A stretch of DNA of 64,000 bases. Origin: Cristatella mucedo. Its lineage: Eukaryota; Bryozoa; Phylactolaemata; Cristatellidae. Position numbers and translations under genes: made by a program. Under the pieces are notes generated by a model. The model worked only from the letters and a program-made list of their open reading frames with translations, did no database searches and was not told where the DNA came from. How positions within the stretch are numbered: the stretch's first letter is position 1; every line of letters begins with the position of its first letter. Below, one piece after another: positions 10,616-22,229 of the stretch. The stretch spans positions 436,001 through 500,000 of the forward strand of contig WPIO01000140.1 in assembly GCA_009760855.2 (NCBI GenBank). The letters are read 5' to 3'.

Positions 10616-13600
10616 AAAAAGAGTGGATTCGATGCTTGACAGCAAGCCAGTGAAGCTCAGACAGAAATAGTCTTGTGCCAGTTACGCCGTTGACAACAGA
10701 CGAGCAACCAGGTTTTGCACAAAATGAACGCGATTAAGGGCACGTGAGGCTGGGAGCTCTGGATTAAGGAAATTGCCGTAGTCTAAATGCAATATCCAAA
10801 AATGAGTCAACTAATTTGGCTGCCATGCTTTTGTCTAAGCAGGTACTATAATTTTCAAAGTTCCTCAGCTGAAAGTGGGACGATTTGACCATGGAGGCAA
10901 CGAGTTCATCCAATGGCAAGGAGTTTTGGAAGAGTACAGCCTGTTTACAGGCAGTCACGGGAGTGACACTGGATAAGCTAATCATAAGGGAGAGGTCGTC
11001 CAACTTTAACTTTAGAGCACCTCTAGGCTTGCCAATTTACCCCTATAATAAGCCAGGTTTATTAGTTAGCCAGTTAGATAGTGCTCCGTGGACAGTAGGA
11101 GGCCGAGCATAAATGTAAAAGATGGGAGTTTGCTGCCGACAGCATCAATGTCCAGAGAACTTCTGTTTCTAGACGAACATGTAATTTTTGGATGCCAAAA
11201 CAGAAACATGCTCTAAGGGAGAAAACTTCGATGTCCAACAAAGGACTATTGTCACTCATGTGTTGTCATAAGGTGCTATGCTAGTACACGCTATTAACAT
11301 TTTTGAAATTATTATAATGCTTTCTCTTGCTCCTGTCTTATATGGCAGTATTCCCTGATATAATGCAAGGCTGTATCGTCTAGATAGAGCTGAGGGCTGG
11401 CTATTTAAGGTACATACGGGTATTTGAATTTATTTAAAAAAAATGAATCGCCTGGATTTTTATAACAGCCTGAATAGAAATCCCAACACTGATCAAATCA
11501 TCAAAGATCATAAGTATTTGCGTAGTGGTTGAGAACAACATATGTTGGTGGGATATTTTAACAGATGTTAGGAAATTGTAGTACAAATACTGGTTGTCAA
11601 TGGGGAAAATGTACCCGGAACTTAAAGCTTGTGTCAATGCCTGCAGTACAATAAAAAGCTGCCATCGGTGCTAAGCCAGGCAACCGTTGCACGCCCACGT
11701 AACCAGGCCATCGTCTCTGATTAATGCATAAAGACGACGGGCTGCTTACTCTCCACATTGTGGCAGCCGTAGCCAACATGAATGACTTTGATAGCACTTA
11801 ACATAAACTGGCAAAGACTGTCAATTAACTAGGGATAATATGCACAATTTCAGTTGGCATAGGCACACAAGAGACAATGCAAAGCAAGTCAAGATGTGTG
11901 TCAGCTTTCACATGAAGATACAAATCAAGGATAAAGCCAACTTACTATTCACGGGCAAACCAAGCGTTACTCAGAAATTGGAAAACCTCAATATGAGATC
12001 GGCCAGCATATCTCCTCTAAGATCTGAACGCAATCTGGAGAATCTGTTCTTGAAGTGACCTTACACTTGACCACACCAGCTCCACATTTAAGTCTGCCTA
12101 CTTTCAGCAACATAACAGTGCAGGAATCTGTGGTATTTAGACAGGGGTATTATATTCATTAAGGTCCATGCACTCGTGACATCCCATCAAGACTTCTGTA
12201 GCATACTACAGGTAGGTCGTAGGGACTGTGCAGTGAGGAACTCACAGCGGGCGAAAAACTCTGCACCTTGGCTTGTCTGTGGTGAATGGCCACATTACAC
12301 CACTTCTCACCAACCTGCAATGGCTCCTTATCAAGCAGTGCATCGACTTCAAGGTCAATATCACTAACTTCTAGATCCTTGCATTCTCGGGTTCCAGACT
12401 ACCAATCCTAGCTATTTACTAATCAGGCTAGGCATAGTAACACCTGGTCTTCTGATTCAAGCCGTTTAGCCGTGCCTCTAGCCAACCTCGAATCTTTTGG
12501 AGACCACAATTTCAGTTTGTATGCTCCCAAAGCCAATAACTCACTTCTGACAGACATAACGACATTCTCTTACATAACATATAAAAAAGGCAAAAAACGC
12601 ACCTGTTCCTCACAGCATTTGCTGGGCCTGTGTGAACTATCACTAACCACTTGACATACTTCTTTTGCAGCACATGCAAAGTGCCCAGAAAGAGATGCAG
12701 TTCTCTTAGGATGCCATACGAATATCGTATTACCCTTATTAACTTAATAATTGACGACGATACAATAGGTATGAATGACCATAAAATCATCCTTATAGTT
12801 ATGGTAAAACCTGGTGTCACTCGGCAACCGGAAAGCGTAGCTCCAAAATTGGCTAGCATGTCTGTAGCAGAATGTGCGGCGTTCAAGCATGTCTATATAC
12901 AGGCGTGCCGGTCTCGCTTTCATGCGAGCAAAAAACGTGCATCGAAGTAAAAATGACTGCTCGTGGACACTACAAGCACTCTCACTTGCTCAGCTCAACG
13001 AGTCACATCGAGTTGAGGGCCCGAGATGCTAAATTCTTGCCAGAAGAACAACCACAGAGCTGAGATTTGAAGAAAAATTTTGAATTTTGATTCTAATTTG
13101 ATATACAATGCAACATGGCAAATTCTGGCATTGTGACATACGACAACAAGCTGCTGGAAAATTGCTGACCGGAAAATTTCTAACCCTGGCATAATGCGTG
13201 CTTTCGAGCAACCAACAAAAAAACATGGAGCAACAGCGACCAACGAATCACAGTTCTCAAAAAAACCTGGTCGTGGCATCTGGGATCTTAATTAAAGGAT
13301 GGGTTCGCCAAGCGCAGCATCTTTAGCTAGTGAGTTTGTTTAAACAGCTTTGCTGGGACAGTATAAAGCAATATGTAGCTTAGCTCGACCCTTCTGCACA
13401 CATACACTGACTCCTCTTACTGCACACATACAATGCCTCCCTACTACTGACAGCCTGAGACTAGCATACGAAGTAGCAGCCCTCGAACACGTGGCTACCG
13501 AATCAACGCTTACAAATAGCCCAGAGCCTGCGAGACGACCATATACGGCCCCATACGCCTAACGTACCCTCCCCACCCTCCTCTCTCCCATTCTCCGGAA

Positions 13601-13832
13601 GCAGGCGCTGCTAGCGAGGCGTTAACAAGCAAGCAACCTGTTTGCGTTTCAGCGCACACTCCTTGAAGTCAGCCAATTCCTTGTGACACTCTTTGCCCAC
13701 GTGCTGAGCGCCGACTCGCGATGCGCACACGACCAGATGCTCCTCGAGATCTGCGCACCGCGTGCCCTGCAGGTGAAACCAGTGCTCTGTCATGCGCGTT
13801 ATAGGAGTGTCCAGAATCGGTCTCTGAGTCAT
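9639..13832 (-). CDS. NDUFS5: NDUFS5-like complex I subunit, two-exon model
   Basis: Two minus-strand exons (13832-13638 and 9740-9639) join in phase 0 to give a 98-residue protein; NDUFS5 is usually about 105. NDUFS5 is a small accessory subunit of mitochondrial NADH:ubiquinone oxidoreductase on the intermembrane-space side, folded by disulphides as a CHCH domain. The protein has two CX9C motifs, Cys26/Cys36 and Cys49/Cys59, separated by 12 residues, which is the spacing I know for NDUFS5. Flanking residues (GTRC, GKEC, DFKEC) fit too. The donor (CAG|GTTGC) and acceptor (GTGTTGCAG|GTGG) are good. The start is Met at 13832; an in-frame stop lies five codons upstream. An alternative is another twin-CX9C protein such as a CMC or COX factor. 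Confidence 0.75.
10411..10434. repeat. (GT)n microsatellite
   Basis: About twelve GT units followed by GTGCGTGCGC, inside the LINE remnant. Confidence 0.95.
10522..10611. repeat. (GA)n microsatellite, about 90 bp
   Basis: An uninterrupted GA run of about 45 units. It produces an artefactual Leu-Ser repeat ORF on the minus strand. Confidence 0.97.
11840..12740 (+). mobile_element. L2-clade LINE, degenerate 3' half
   Basis: The plus strand carries the RT thumb-side region (ISPLRSERNLENLF, compare ISPVESARNLVVIF), scattered matches to the C-terminus (TTTTGGAGACCACAATTTCA; TATGCTCCCAAAGCC) and a 3' end near 12670-12710 (GTGCCCAGAAAGAGATGCAG). Many frameshifts. It lies inside the NDUFS5-like intron, on the opposite strand to that gene. 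Confidence 0.75.
13638..13832 (-). CDS. NDUFS5: NDUFS5-like exon 1 (twin CX9C)
   Basis: This exon holds 65 codons, including both CX9C pairs of the CHCH fold. It ends with CAG before GTTGC, giving a phase 0 donor. Only four sense codons separate the ATG from an upstream in-frame TAA, so the ATG is plausible as the true start, with the 5' UTR either continuing upstream or spliced on. Confidence 0.75.
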
Positions 13833-14195
13833 CCTCGACGCAGGTTAGACAGCTGCCCTGCAACCAGCGGCCACTCGTGTGTCATTACTGCCACATAGCG
13901 CATTGCATTCCACAGTCGCATTGCATTCCACAGTCGGATCAAAGCATGTATGGGCCGAGCTTTATTCGACAGGCACTACTCGATAGCACGCGAGCATACC
14001 CTGACGGTCGGATATTCAGCAGCAACACCGGGGCCCGCAATGGTAGCTGCAACTTCAATCCGTGAAAAAACTGCACACACCGCAATCTACTCATTGTCGG
14101 CAAGTACATGGGCTTAGTATTCGAAATCCATACAAACACAGCCCATGCAATGCATTGCTGTTCCACAGAAAAGTTAGTGCAGATACCAAAAAAGT
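13833..14195. other. Upstream region of the NDUFS5-like gene
   Basis: This region should contain the promoter or a 5' UTR exon of the minus-strand gene. A short direct duplication (GCATTGCATTCCACAGTC, twice at about 13900-13935) is visible. No TATA box stands out. Confidence 0.35.
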
Positions 14196-14353
14196 ATTAG
14201 CCGATTTAACAGCCTCATTTGTATAGTGGCAAAGGGGCCTCAACGGCTATCACCACTGCTTGCAGTTGAAAATAAAGGATCGCCCACTTCAAGATTCGAA
14301 CCCACGACCTTGTTCACGAAGAGCAAGCCACTTAACAAGTTAGGCAGTGTGGC
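14196..14353 (-). mobile_element. tRNA-derived SINE
   Basis: The minus strand has the B box GGTTCGAATCTTG and the family body (GGGCGATCCTTTATTTTCAA; GCAGTGGTGATAGCCGTTGA), ending in GAGGCTGTTAAATCGGCTAA. The A box is decayed. Confidence 0.8.
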
Positions 14354-15014
14354 ACAACTATGGCGACTCAAAAGACCGACTATAAGTCTGCTTTAATGCC
14401 AACCGTGACTTGGTCGAAATCACAGAAAAGAGTGTACACAGCAGACACACATTTAGAGCAGCACTGCCAAGTCCTGAGCAGTCATACAGTGGTTCAGTGG
14501 TATTGCAGAGCAACACAGAGCTGCCACATCGGACAATCCACCTAAATAGAAAGCAAACTGCGACTGTGTCAGCTTAGTCCACGTACGAGTCTCCCAGATT
14601 TCGGTAACTATCTCTTTGCAGGTTTTCATGCCCATGAAACAAAATATTTGCAGAAGGTAAGCAACTAAGTAAGCAAGCTAAGCTTGCATATCACGAATTG
14701 GCACACGGCCATACAAAGGACAATTCATACAGACGGAGCTGAGGTTGTGAGGTATGGTAAGTCTCAAGCTTTTTTCAATGTCAAATCAGGAGATGATGTG
14801 AACTTAGTCGGAAGTGAGTCCCACTACTTCAGTGAGTTGAAGACCGTGCCTTCGGCCCTCTACCTAAAGCCTGGAGCTCTCGACCGACTAACATCAAGAT
14901 ATTCCTGGCTGGGAAACAGTTAGAGCTAAATTAAAGCTAATCATAAGAGGCAGCACCATATGATTAGTCCATCAAAATCTCCCTTATAAGGCTTCGTCCA
15001 CACTAATCATCAAC
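14354..15014. other. Intergenic, nothing recognised
   Basis: Short ORFs at 14360-14545 and 14684-14923 lack family resemblance and splice-site support. Confidence 0.45.
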
Positions 15015-15550
15015 TTAAACGGATTGACTTCAAGGTTTTGTCGCTCACTTGTATGTCACTTCATTCTTTGGCCCCAGCCTAGCTCTCAGATCTACTCCCC
15101 CACCAGGCTAAGCATCGCACCACCCGCTTTTCGGAATCCAACAGTCTACAAATACCTCGTACAAACCTCAAATTCTTTGGAGACCGTGCATTTAGTTCGT
15201 ATGCTCCCAAAGCCAGGAACTCCCTCCCGACCTGCGTCAGAACATATCCTGACCTGACCGCATTTTAAAAAGAACTTGAAGACACACTTATTTAGGACAG
15301 CATTTCGTGGGTCCCTGTGATTCGTCCTTTATGTGCTTATGCATGGTGACACTGTGCATGCTGCCACTAACCACATTTGCATGCTGACCCTGTACATGTC
15401 ACCCCTAACCATGTCATTCATTTTGTTTCTCAAGCATGATATTACTCACCATTAAATTGCATTTCCCTTTGCAGAAAATGTAAAGCACCTAGAGAGAAAT
15501 TGAGTTCTCTGAGGGCACTTTATCAAGTGCATTATTATTATAATAATCAC
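15015..15550 (+). mobile_element. L2-clade LINE 3' end
   Basis: Starts at GGATTGACTTCAAGGTTTTG, the same coding point as in the 49-52 kb copy (RIDFKVLSL), runs through the C-terminus with frameshifts and ends with the 3' UTR and TTATTATTATAATAA. It is among the less diverged fragments. Confidence 0.88.
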
Positions 15551-15675
15551 CAAAAAATACAGAGATTGATTATTATTGCTGCTATTGCTCTAATTAACTC
15601 GGTTCATGTAATCGGTTCATCTTATTATGCAAGTGGCTTATAAAGGAAACATAAATCAACATCTTTGCCACACAC

Positions 15676-15682
15676 CTCTCTC

Positions 15683-15715
<33 letters not shown>
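15676..15715. repeat. (CT)n microsatellite
   Basis: A CT run with one interrupting ACT. Confidence 0.95.
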
Positions 15716-15719
<4 letters not shown>

Positions 15720-15984
15720 AAATCAATCTGCCTATCTGCAAGTCTCTATGTCTCCCCTCACTCATTTCATTCTTATTTCCTTTCCTAGTTGTTGCTTGTC
15801 GGTTGTGTCCATTTGCACAAAGTCGGAGTATGAGTGATTCGTGACGAATTCTAGCAGAGAGCTACACCGAACTATCTCCCTAAACAAATCCAGCAATACT
15901 GCAAGTATCGATGCCTCCACACAGTAATACCTTTGTAATGAGTAGTCCTACCTCTTAGGTATTAAATTAAAAATTAAAGGGCAG

Positions 15985-16110
15985 CTTACTCAACCTCAGC
16001 CTCATTTATAAAAATGTAGAGGAGCCTTTGCAGCCATCACCATCAAACATGCTAGCACTGGGAAATAAGAATGCTTAATACCTTCGACCTGGGTCTAGAC
16101 TGGGCTAAGA
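15985..16110 (-). mobile_element. tRNA-derived SINE remnant
   Basis: Weak match to the 3' half of the SINE family on the minus strand (GCCTCATTTATAAAAATGTA and GAGGAGCCTTTGCAGCCATC seen on the plus strand). The B-box region is mutated. Probably an old fragment. Confidence 0.5.
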
Positions 16111-16374
16111 CCGAAGAATGTTCACTGCATAGTAAACTCGTCTACTATCCAGTTTGCTAGCCTACAGCGAGTAATTGCTCTCAAATTGTATTTAGATGCA
16201 CAGCTTATCCAGATCAAGAATGCAGTGCAGCAGCAGCCGGCAGCCTGGAGCAGCATTCTTGTCGCCACCTCCTACCACCCCTCCATGTCACAAAGGCACC
16301 TGTTGACCGGTCAGTTGTGGTTTTGGGTCTACCAAAATTGTAAAGCCAAAAGCCCATATTCCTCCTCAGTGCAT

Positions 16375-16600
16375 TTGCTTGGTCCGTTTGAATGAACAGT
16401 CCTTCAGGTGCTTATGCATGCTGCAATTGTAAATGTTTTCATGACTAATATCCATCAAAATTATTAGCATCACTAATCAGCTGGTTCAATTCCTTTCCAC
16501 CCTATGTGATGTGCCTAATAAAACAGATTTTTTTCTCTGAGAGGGTGCTGAAAAAAGTGCTCAGTAATACTAAAAAAGTGCTTACTAGTTAATATTGTTT
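16375..16600 (+). mobile_element. L2-clade LINE 3' UTR fragment
   Basis: Matches the 3' UTR (CAGTCCTTCAGGTGCTTATG; TTTCTCTGAGAGGGTGCTGA) with high divergence. It faces the minus-strand fragment at 16735. Confidence 0.6.
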
Positions 16601-16734
16601 GTCGCTAGCAGAATAAGTCTAAACCGTAGGGATGGATAAATATTGGCTACTGCATTCCACAAACGCTTGAAAGCCACGAATCACACACAACGCACCTACA
16701 CAATCTTCGGACGTTAATGATTTGCATGGTGGAG

Positions 16735-16870
16735 TAATAACAATAATAATGCATTTGATAAAGCACCCCCAGAGAACTCAATCTCTTTCTATGCATTATA
16801 CATTTGCTGCACGAAAAGTGCCTCTAGCCGTGCACAAGCGCACTCAGAAATGACAATTTACACCGCAATT
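16735..16870 (-). mobile_element. L2-clade LINE 3' UTR fragment
   Basis: The TAATAATAATGCATTTGATA tail followed by AGAACTCAATCTCTTTCTAT is the reverse complement of the LINE 3' terminus. Confidence 0.75.
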
Positions 16871-18440
16871 AGAAATTTGCAAGCTGCACGACATCTATGA
16901 AGAGCCTGCATGCACTTGAGTGCGGCGGAATTCGCCGGTTTTAGCCTCAGCACCCTGTGTACCGGCGGCAGGTTCACGAGTAAGACTACTCTTCAATACG
17001 ATCGCGGTTCAAGTCCGATCATAGAATTCTTAGCACACGCGCGCTGCACAAATTAAATTCTTTGACCACCTCAACGAAAAAGGAAAGTCAAGAACGGACC
17101 ATCGTCCACGACATGCAACGCCAGCCGTCGCACGGTTCAGGCCTAGCAATTAGTCAGCGCTGTCGCTGAGCTGACTTTCATTCGACCTGGGTATCGAGTG
17201 CAGGGCCTAGCCAGTGCGAGACCGCCGCCGCGAGTCTAGCAGAGTTGCGAGACAATTGGAAAGCAACCTAAGCGTCTTATTCCGATCAAGCTCCAAACAA
17301 ACGCCATTGTATCGCGACAGCCACAGCAAAGGAACAGCCCAAACAGCTCTACTCTCGTATCAGCTTGAATCACTTGCGGCTGGCTCTAAAGCGCGTGGAT
17401 AGCCGCAAGTGATTAAATGAGATACTTGCGGGTAGCGCTTGGTATAAGCCCATTTAAAACGCTTCTGCGACAAACGCTCGATATGCAGCGCACGCCTCCC
17501 GGAACTTCTACGAGGCCTTTGCACTCCTACAATTTCCTAAATACCAGCAAAATAGCACTGCAATGTCTGAGCCACCAGTCCGTAACTAAATTGGCGCAAA
17601 AAGAACGGTTTCCGAAAGCCGCGAGTCTGGCGTAGCGGAGAGACACCAAAGAGACCGCGCAGCCGGCGGTTGTAAGCGAGGTGGCCCCCACGATGGTAGG
17701 ACCTCCGTATACGCACGACTAAGGAGGCAACCACGCACCATTGAACCTCAGTTGGCATCGCTTACCTTTGCGTAAGTTCAGGTAGAAAACCGCTCCGCGA
17801 CAGAGATGTTGCCACAGCCAGTCCGGGCCCCCACTAGCGGAAATACAATTAGGTCCTGCGCAAGAAATTTCCGGTCTGGGGGCAGCCTGTGAGAGTTATC
17901 TCCCTTGCCGGTTTATGAGACTAGCGAATTCAACACAAGCCGCCGTGCCTATAGCGACCCCTTTCTGGAAGGCATTAACCGGCATACATTCATATAAGCT
18001 ATTCTAGAGCAAACCCACGAACGCGTTCGCAAACCTTCCGGGCTCCGCTAAGCGAACGATATCGGCCGCGGTGCGCAGACGGCTGGTTTTAATAGCGTAC
18101 TAATTATCTTCATAAACGCGCTACTGACCGGCTTCTGAGTTTAAGGATACCAAGTTAGCTTATGAGTGATTCACTCGAGAATTACTCCTTGTCAGACTAA
18201 CAATGACAAGCCAGAAGGCTGACTGTGTGGCGATGTAACCACGCAGACCCAGGGGCCGGTATGAATGTGTTACGAGAATGAATGTTTGTTGGCTAACTTT
18301 TTCTCTGGCAGGAAAATTGGCATATTTCTTGACTAACTATTGCGTTAACCACGACCCTAGCCGCTCAACGTGGAAGTGAAGCGTTAAACCGCAGCTTCTG
18401 CACAATATGCGGCGCTAGTTTGGCACAGCAGCATGTGCCC
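16871..18440. other. Intergenic, no recognised gene
   Basis: A tRNA-like GGTTCAAGTCC B box occurs near 17010, but no A box or clover-leaf partner was found. Short ORFs at 17214-17758 are unremarkable. Confidence 0.4.
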
Positions 18441-18475
18441 GCCTTGACCAAGGTCAAGGTGAATATAAAAGGGCG
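18441..18475 (+). promoter_or_regulatory. TATA box with upstream palindromic site
   Basis: TATAAAAG at 18464-18471 follows CCTTGACCAAGGTCAAGG, an inverted repeat of CCTTGACC and GGTCAAGG with a 2-base spacer. The right arm includes CCAAGGTCA, which fits the YCAAGGYCA extended half-site known for SF-1/FTZ-F1 and ERR nuclear receptors. No clear gene follows: an L2 tail starts about 45 bases downstream. Function is inferred only. Confidence 0.4.
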
Positions 18476-18509
18476 ATCGAGGTCGCAGGCTAGAGCCCCG
18501 TGGCACATG

Positions 18510-18575
18510 AAGCGCCTGAATAGAGACTAAGTTCTCTTAGGGCGCTATACAAATGATTTGTTTATTTAATAATTA
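18510..18575 (+). mobile_element. L2-clade LINE 3' terminus
   Basis: Only the last 60 or so bases of the LINE remain (AAGCGCCTGAATAGAGACTA; GTTCTCTTAGGGCGCTATAC). Confidence 0.65.
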
Positions 18576-19358
18576 GGAAACCGCAATAATCCAAGGTGGC
18601 AGTGACAGGCCTCGTGATTGCTCGGAACAGTCTCAAAAGACCTTCCCCATCAGTTCGCTGGAATACCCGACAAGTTCGCTGGAGTACTCGCACACTCTCC
18701 TGCAGCCTGGAGCTGCAATCAAACTCAGTGGCTCGCCGATGTATCCGATGTACTCTTATTTCGTCGGCTTACCGTAGAGGGCCCGGGCGCTGGATCAGAG
18801 GCGCTGGCTGGGGGGGGGGCGGGTGCAAACTGGGTGCCTAATATTGGGGTGGGGGTTCGCCATCCTTGCAGTTCGTCCCTGGGCGCACGATATCCTAGGA
18901 ACGCTACTGCTCTAACGACTCTAGTTCCAATTTTACTGGAGGATTAGGAGCGCATCCGGCAGCGAGACCTTTTGCGTCGGTCCGTCGCCGAGCGTTCGGC
19001 CGACCCCCTTGCACGTAAGGTAGGGCAGGCGCACTTGCGGGGCAGTCTCCACGTCGCTTTGCGGTCCTTAGGGGAGCGTCGCTTCGGCGGCCGTGGCCGC
19101 CGCTCTCTGCTGCTCTTGCATCGCCTCCGCGATGTCTCCTCCGATGGGAGGGAGGGCCAGAGGCGATGCGTCGCTGCTGTTCTGTCTCATCTCCTTACAT
19201 CTTGCATCTGTTCGCTGCGCTCGCTCGCTATGCAATGCTCGCGGCTAGAGGCGCGAGGTCGCGTATTGCCCCGGGGAAGTGGATCCGCAGGACCGGAAGC
19301 AGAGACTGCCCTCGAAGCGAGCCGGTTGAAGACAGGATACAGAGGATGCCAGTCCCGC

Positions 19359-19361
<3 letters not shown>

Positions 19362-19432
<71 letters not shown>
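19362..19432. repeat. (CT)n microsatellite
   Basis: About 35 CT units. They encode Leu-Ser or Arg-Glu repeats in spurious ORFs on either strand. Confidence 0.97.
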
Positions 19433-19436
<4 letters not shown>

Positions 19437-21269
19437 TCCTGCCACAGCGATCAGCTAGCTGATCGACTATTCGGGTCGGAGGGATGGGGCCCAAATTCCC
19501 TTCTATTCCAACAATTGACCGTCGTCTCAATTTACGCATACTCGCGTGGGTGTCGCAGTGTGCGCTCGGGTGGCATTTAGGCAGAGCAGGCAGCCCTTGC
19601 GGGATCGGTGCTGCAGCGAAACGTCTTGAAGCGTCGCTCCCCCTCCGATCGCAATACGCGTTTGCTCGTAAACGAGATGGAGCGCTCTGCTTGAGTGACG
19701 AAGAGGTATTGAAGTGCCCCATTTTCCGATTGCGGCGCTTTGTCAATCGCATGCTAAGCCAGACCTCGCTGCTCAACCTACCTCTCTTTGTAACCGGAAA
19801 AGGACCGCAGTGGCGAGGCGGCGCTAAGCCGTCTGCACACGACATGCTCCATGTGGCGGCAGGCCCCGGCGACCCCTGTCGCCTCTTGACTTCCGCTGTG
19901 AGACGATATTTTTCACGTAGACAGGGTCTCGGTTTTTCGACGGTTCGCCATACGAGGCTGTTACAGAAGCATACGGCTAACGTCATTCAAATCCGAATCG
20001 TCCTCCTCGGCAACTCGCACTGATCTGCAGTTGCCCCAACATGTGTTCGGCCCAATGTGTGGCCGAATGTCGGTGGCAGAGCAGTCGAAGAAGCAAGAAT
20101 GTGAATCGCAATAAATCCGCATCCGCTCCGCGGTTTCGATCACTGTTTGCTGCTCAGGGAATTCCAGGGATTTTAGGGAGAATAAGAAAAGGGTCAAAAG
20201 CGAAACTCGTTCGCAGTACAGAAGTATTTTGTGTAACCTTATTAACGGGTGAGGGTGCACAGCAGCGACGCAGGTGCCCGGTTGCCTGGCATTCTAGGAA
20301 GTCCCGTCGGGCAGCTGTTTTGTCCGTAGGAAACGAGCCGTGCGTTGCTAGCGAAGTGTGCTTTAGCGCTAATGTCTACAAGCAGTAAGCACAGCACTCG
20401 CATTAATGCGCTAGTCCTTGCCGCCGCACACTTACCTGTGAGGGCCTCAGAGCGCGGCTAGCGAATTGCAGGCGAAGCACCAATATATGCAGCAATGCCG
20501 GCAGTAGCGGGGGGGGGGCAGGCAGCGATGCAGAGCGCCCACGCCTTTAAATAACAAGTATCCGTATCCGTAGCGCATAGCTGCGTATTCGACAGCGACG
20601 TTCGGTTTTCCAGTATCAGCTCTAGTGTTCAGCAGCGCTCGTAGTGAAGGTCCAGATCGCCGCTTAAATGCTGGCCAGGGCAAAACCTCGGGCGCACCGT
20701 CCCCCCCCCCCGCCGCCTGGCTCGAGTGCTGGGGACACAGCCGATCCGAACTTTAGATGACTTTGGCATTTTTGGTTGTTCGTAAGGTGAAAGACCGCTA
20801 AGCGGTGCACATTCGTTAGCAAGAACCCTTTAATTTGCAGAAAAAAATGAGCGCCAAATAGCAGATCAGGAGAGCAAGCGCGCGCGCACGTGTGCGAGTT
20901 AGTCGTAGGGCGGCCGGCCTCGTATATCGTCAATCTCCGTCAATCGCGATGCTTCGGGGCCGCTGCTGATCGTTCGCAGTTTCCGGGTCCATGAGTAGAC
21001 TGCATCCTGGCTCGCTCGTTCGGGCGACGCCCGAACGGTTCGAGACCCGCCGCTCGCACCGACAGCTCTAATCGATATTTCATCGGTAGCGAAACAGATT
21101 TAATGACGTTTAACCGCAGATTGTGAAATAACCGGTTCCGAGACATTATAATTCAGGAACCATCGACATACATTTCGGCAGTCCTAATTCGGCTGGTGCC
21201 GTAGGCCAACATTTCACTAGTGCCGCATAGGCGCACATTCTAAACATTCTAACCTAAGATGTGCACCCG

Positions 21270-21281
21270 GATATCTATCTA

Positions 21282-21315
<34 letters not shown>

Positions 21316-21322
21316 GATATAT
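21270..21322. repeat. (ATCT)(CT)(AT) compound microsatellite
   Basis: The tract is flanked on both sides by the same GTGCACCCGGATAT (21261 and 21323), so it may have expanded inside a short duplication. Confidence 0.9.
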
Positions 21323-21989
21323 GTGCACCCGGATATATATGTATAGCTAATTTCTTGCGCCGGAAAGCCACAATCGTCATAATGATATCAATATCATGAA
21401 CGGTATCGCATGTGTTGTGTGACAGTGGCTCCGGCGGCGGCTGTTCTTGTGGAGTTTCATGGATACACGAGCAGCGGACGTGAGCGGTCGACGAGACTCA
21501 ATCTTTTTTCCCTTAACGGGTGCCTTGTACGAGCTGGCTGACTCACAGCAAATGGGAGAGCGCATCTGTGGCGGGCTACATCCTTACATCAAAGGCCCGA
21601 CGCTGTAGAGTCAATTGCCCAACCACCGGCTGCAGGTGAGGCGTACGTTAGTGGCCGATGCTGCTGTACTAATTACGATAGCAGAAGCAGCAGGCGCACA
21701 CAACATACGTGCATCCAGAACTATTCTTTTATTAGTGACCCTATTACTAAGGCGCCTACCCTGACGCGCTGGGCATGCGGACCAGACTCCTGCGCGAAGC
21801 GCTCAATTTTCACGAACATTTCTTCTGCTTTCCGACGGATTACTGTTGTGCTTGGTAAGTTAACTCGGCCAATGGGAAAGCTGGTAAAAAATAAAAACGG
21901 ATAACTAGTTAATACAGTATGTCGAAATAATGAGCATTTTTATTTCAATCTAAAATAAATGCAGCTCTTGCTCTTCGGGATTTTATCGC

Positions 21990-22150
21990 TTAACTAGTGT
22001 ATGTATTTTTATGTACAGTATGTACGAGTATCTGTATCTCTGTCCGTCACTCCACAAAGCCAAGAAGACTACGTGCGGGTCTACGTATGCTGGAGAGCTT
22101 TCTTTCTTGAGGCACTCACAGCCTAAGCGACTTTGGGCAGGAATGCATTC
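21990..22150 (-). repeat. Dispersed repeat U, copy 3
   Basis: The reverse complement reads GCTTAGGCTGTGAGTGC, then the GGCTTTGTGGAGTGACGGAC tail, matching the 48975-49235 copy at about the same spacing. Confidence 0.65.
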
Positions 22151-22229
22151 GTTAGCCATGTAGTCATCGCAGCTCGTGGATGAACTACACGATTCTAGAT
22201 GGTCTGGCTAGTCGGGACGGCTGAGTTCC

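Larger units (their letters stand above)
9985..11020 (-). mobile_element. L2-clade LINE, degenerate, in the NDUFS5 intron
   Basis: The minus strand shows a LINE 3' end at 9985-10120 and an RT C-terminal part at 10640-11020 (VKSSHFQLRNF and AAKLVDSFLDIAF, compare VKSAYFQLHNI and TSKLVHAFVTSRL in the 49-52 kb copy). Between them are GT and GA microsatellites and unassigned DNA, so it may be one element broken by expansion or two pieces. Confidence 0.7.
18576..21985. other. GC-rich region without a recognised gene
   Basis: About 18.6-20.4 kb is GC- and CpG-rich and open in several frames on both strands, including ORFs of 179 to 252 codons around the CT repeat at 19.4 kb. These show no domain, no consistent codon bias and no family resemblance. 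A CpG island or unknown exons are possible. 20.4-21.9 kb holds nothing recognisable besides G/C runs and one microsatellite. Confidence 0.4.

Noticed and set aside
16970-17030. tRNA-like B box GGTTCAAGTCC
   Set aside because: No matching A box or stems, and no second copy to show a SINE.
18972-20023. Overlapping ORFs of 179-252 codons on both strands around 19.4 kb
   Set aside because: They run through a (CT)n tract that codes for Leu-Ser or Arg-Glu repeats, are open on both strands because of GC content, and show no domain.
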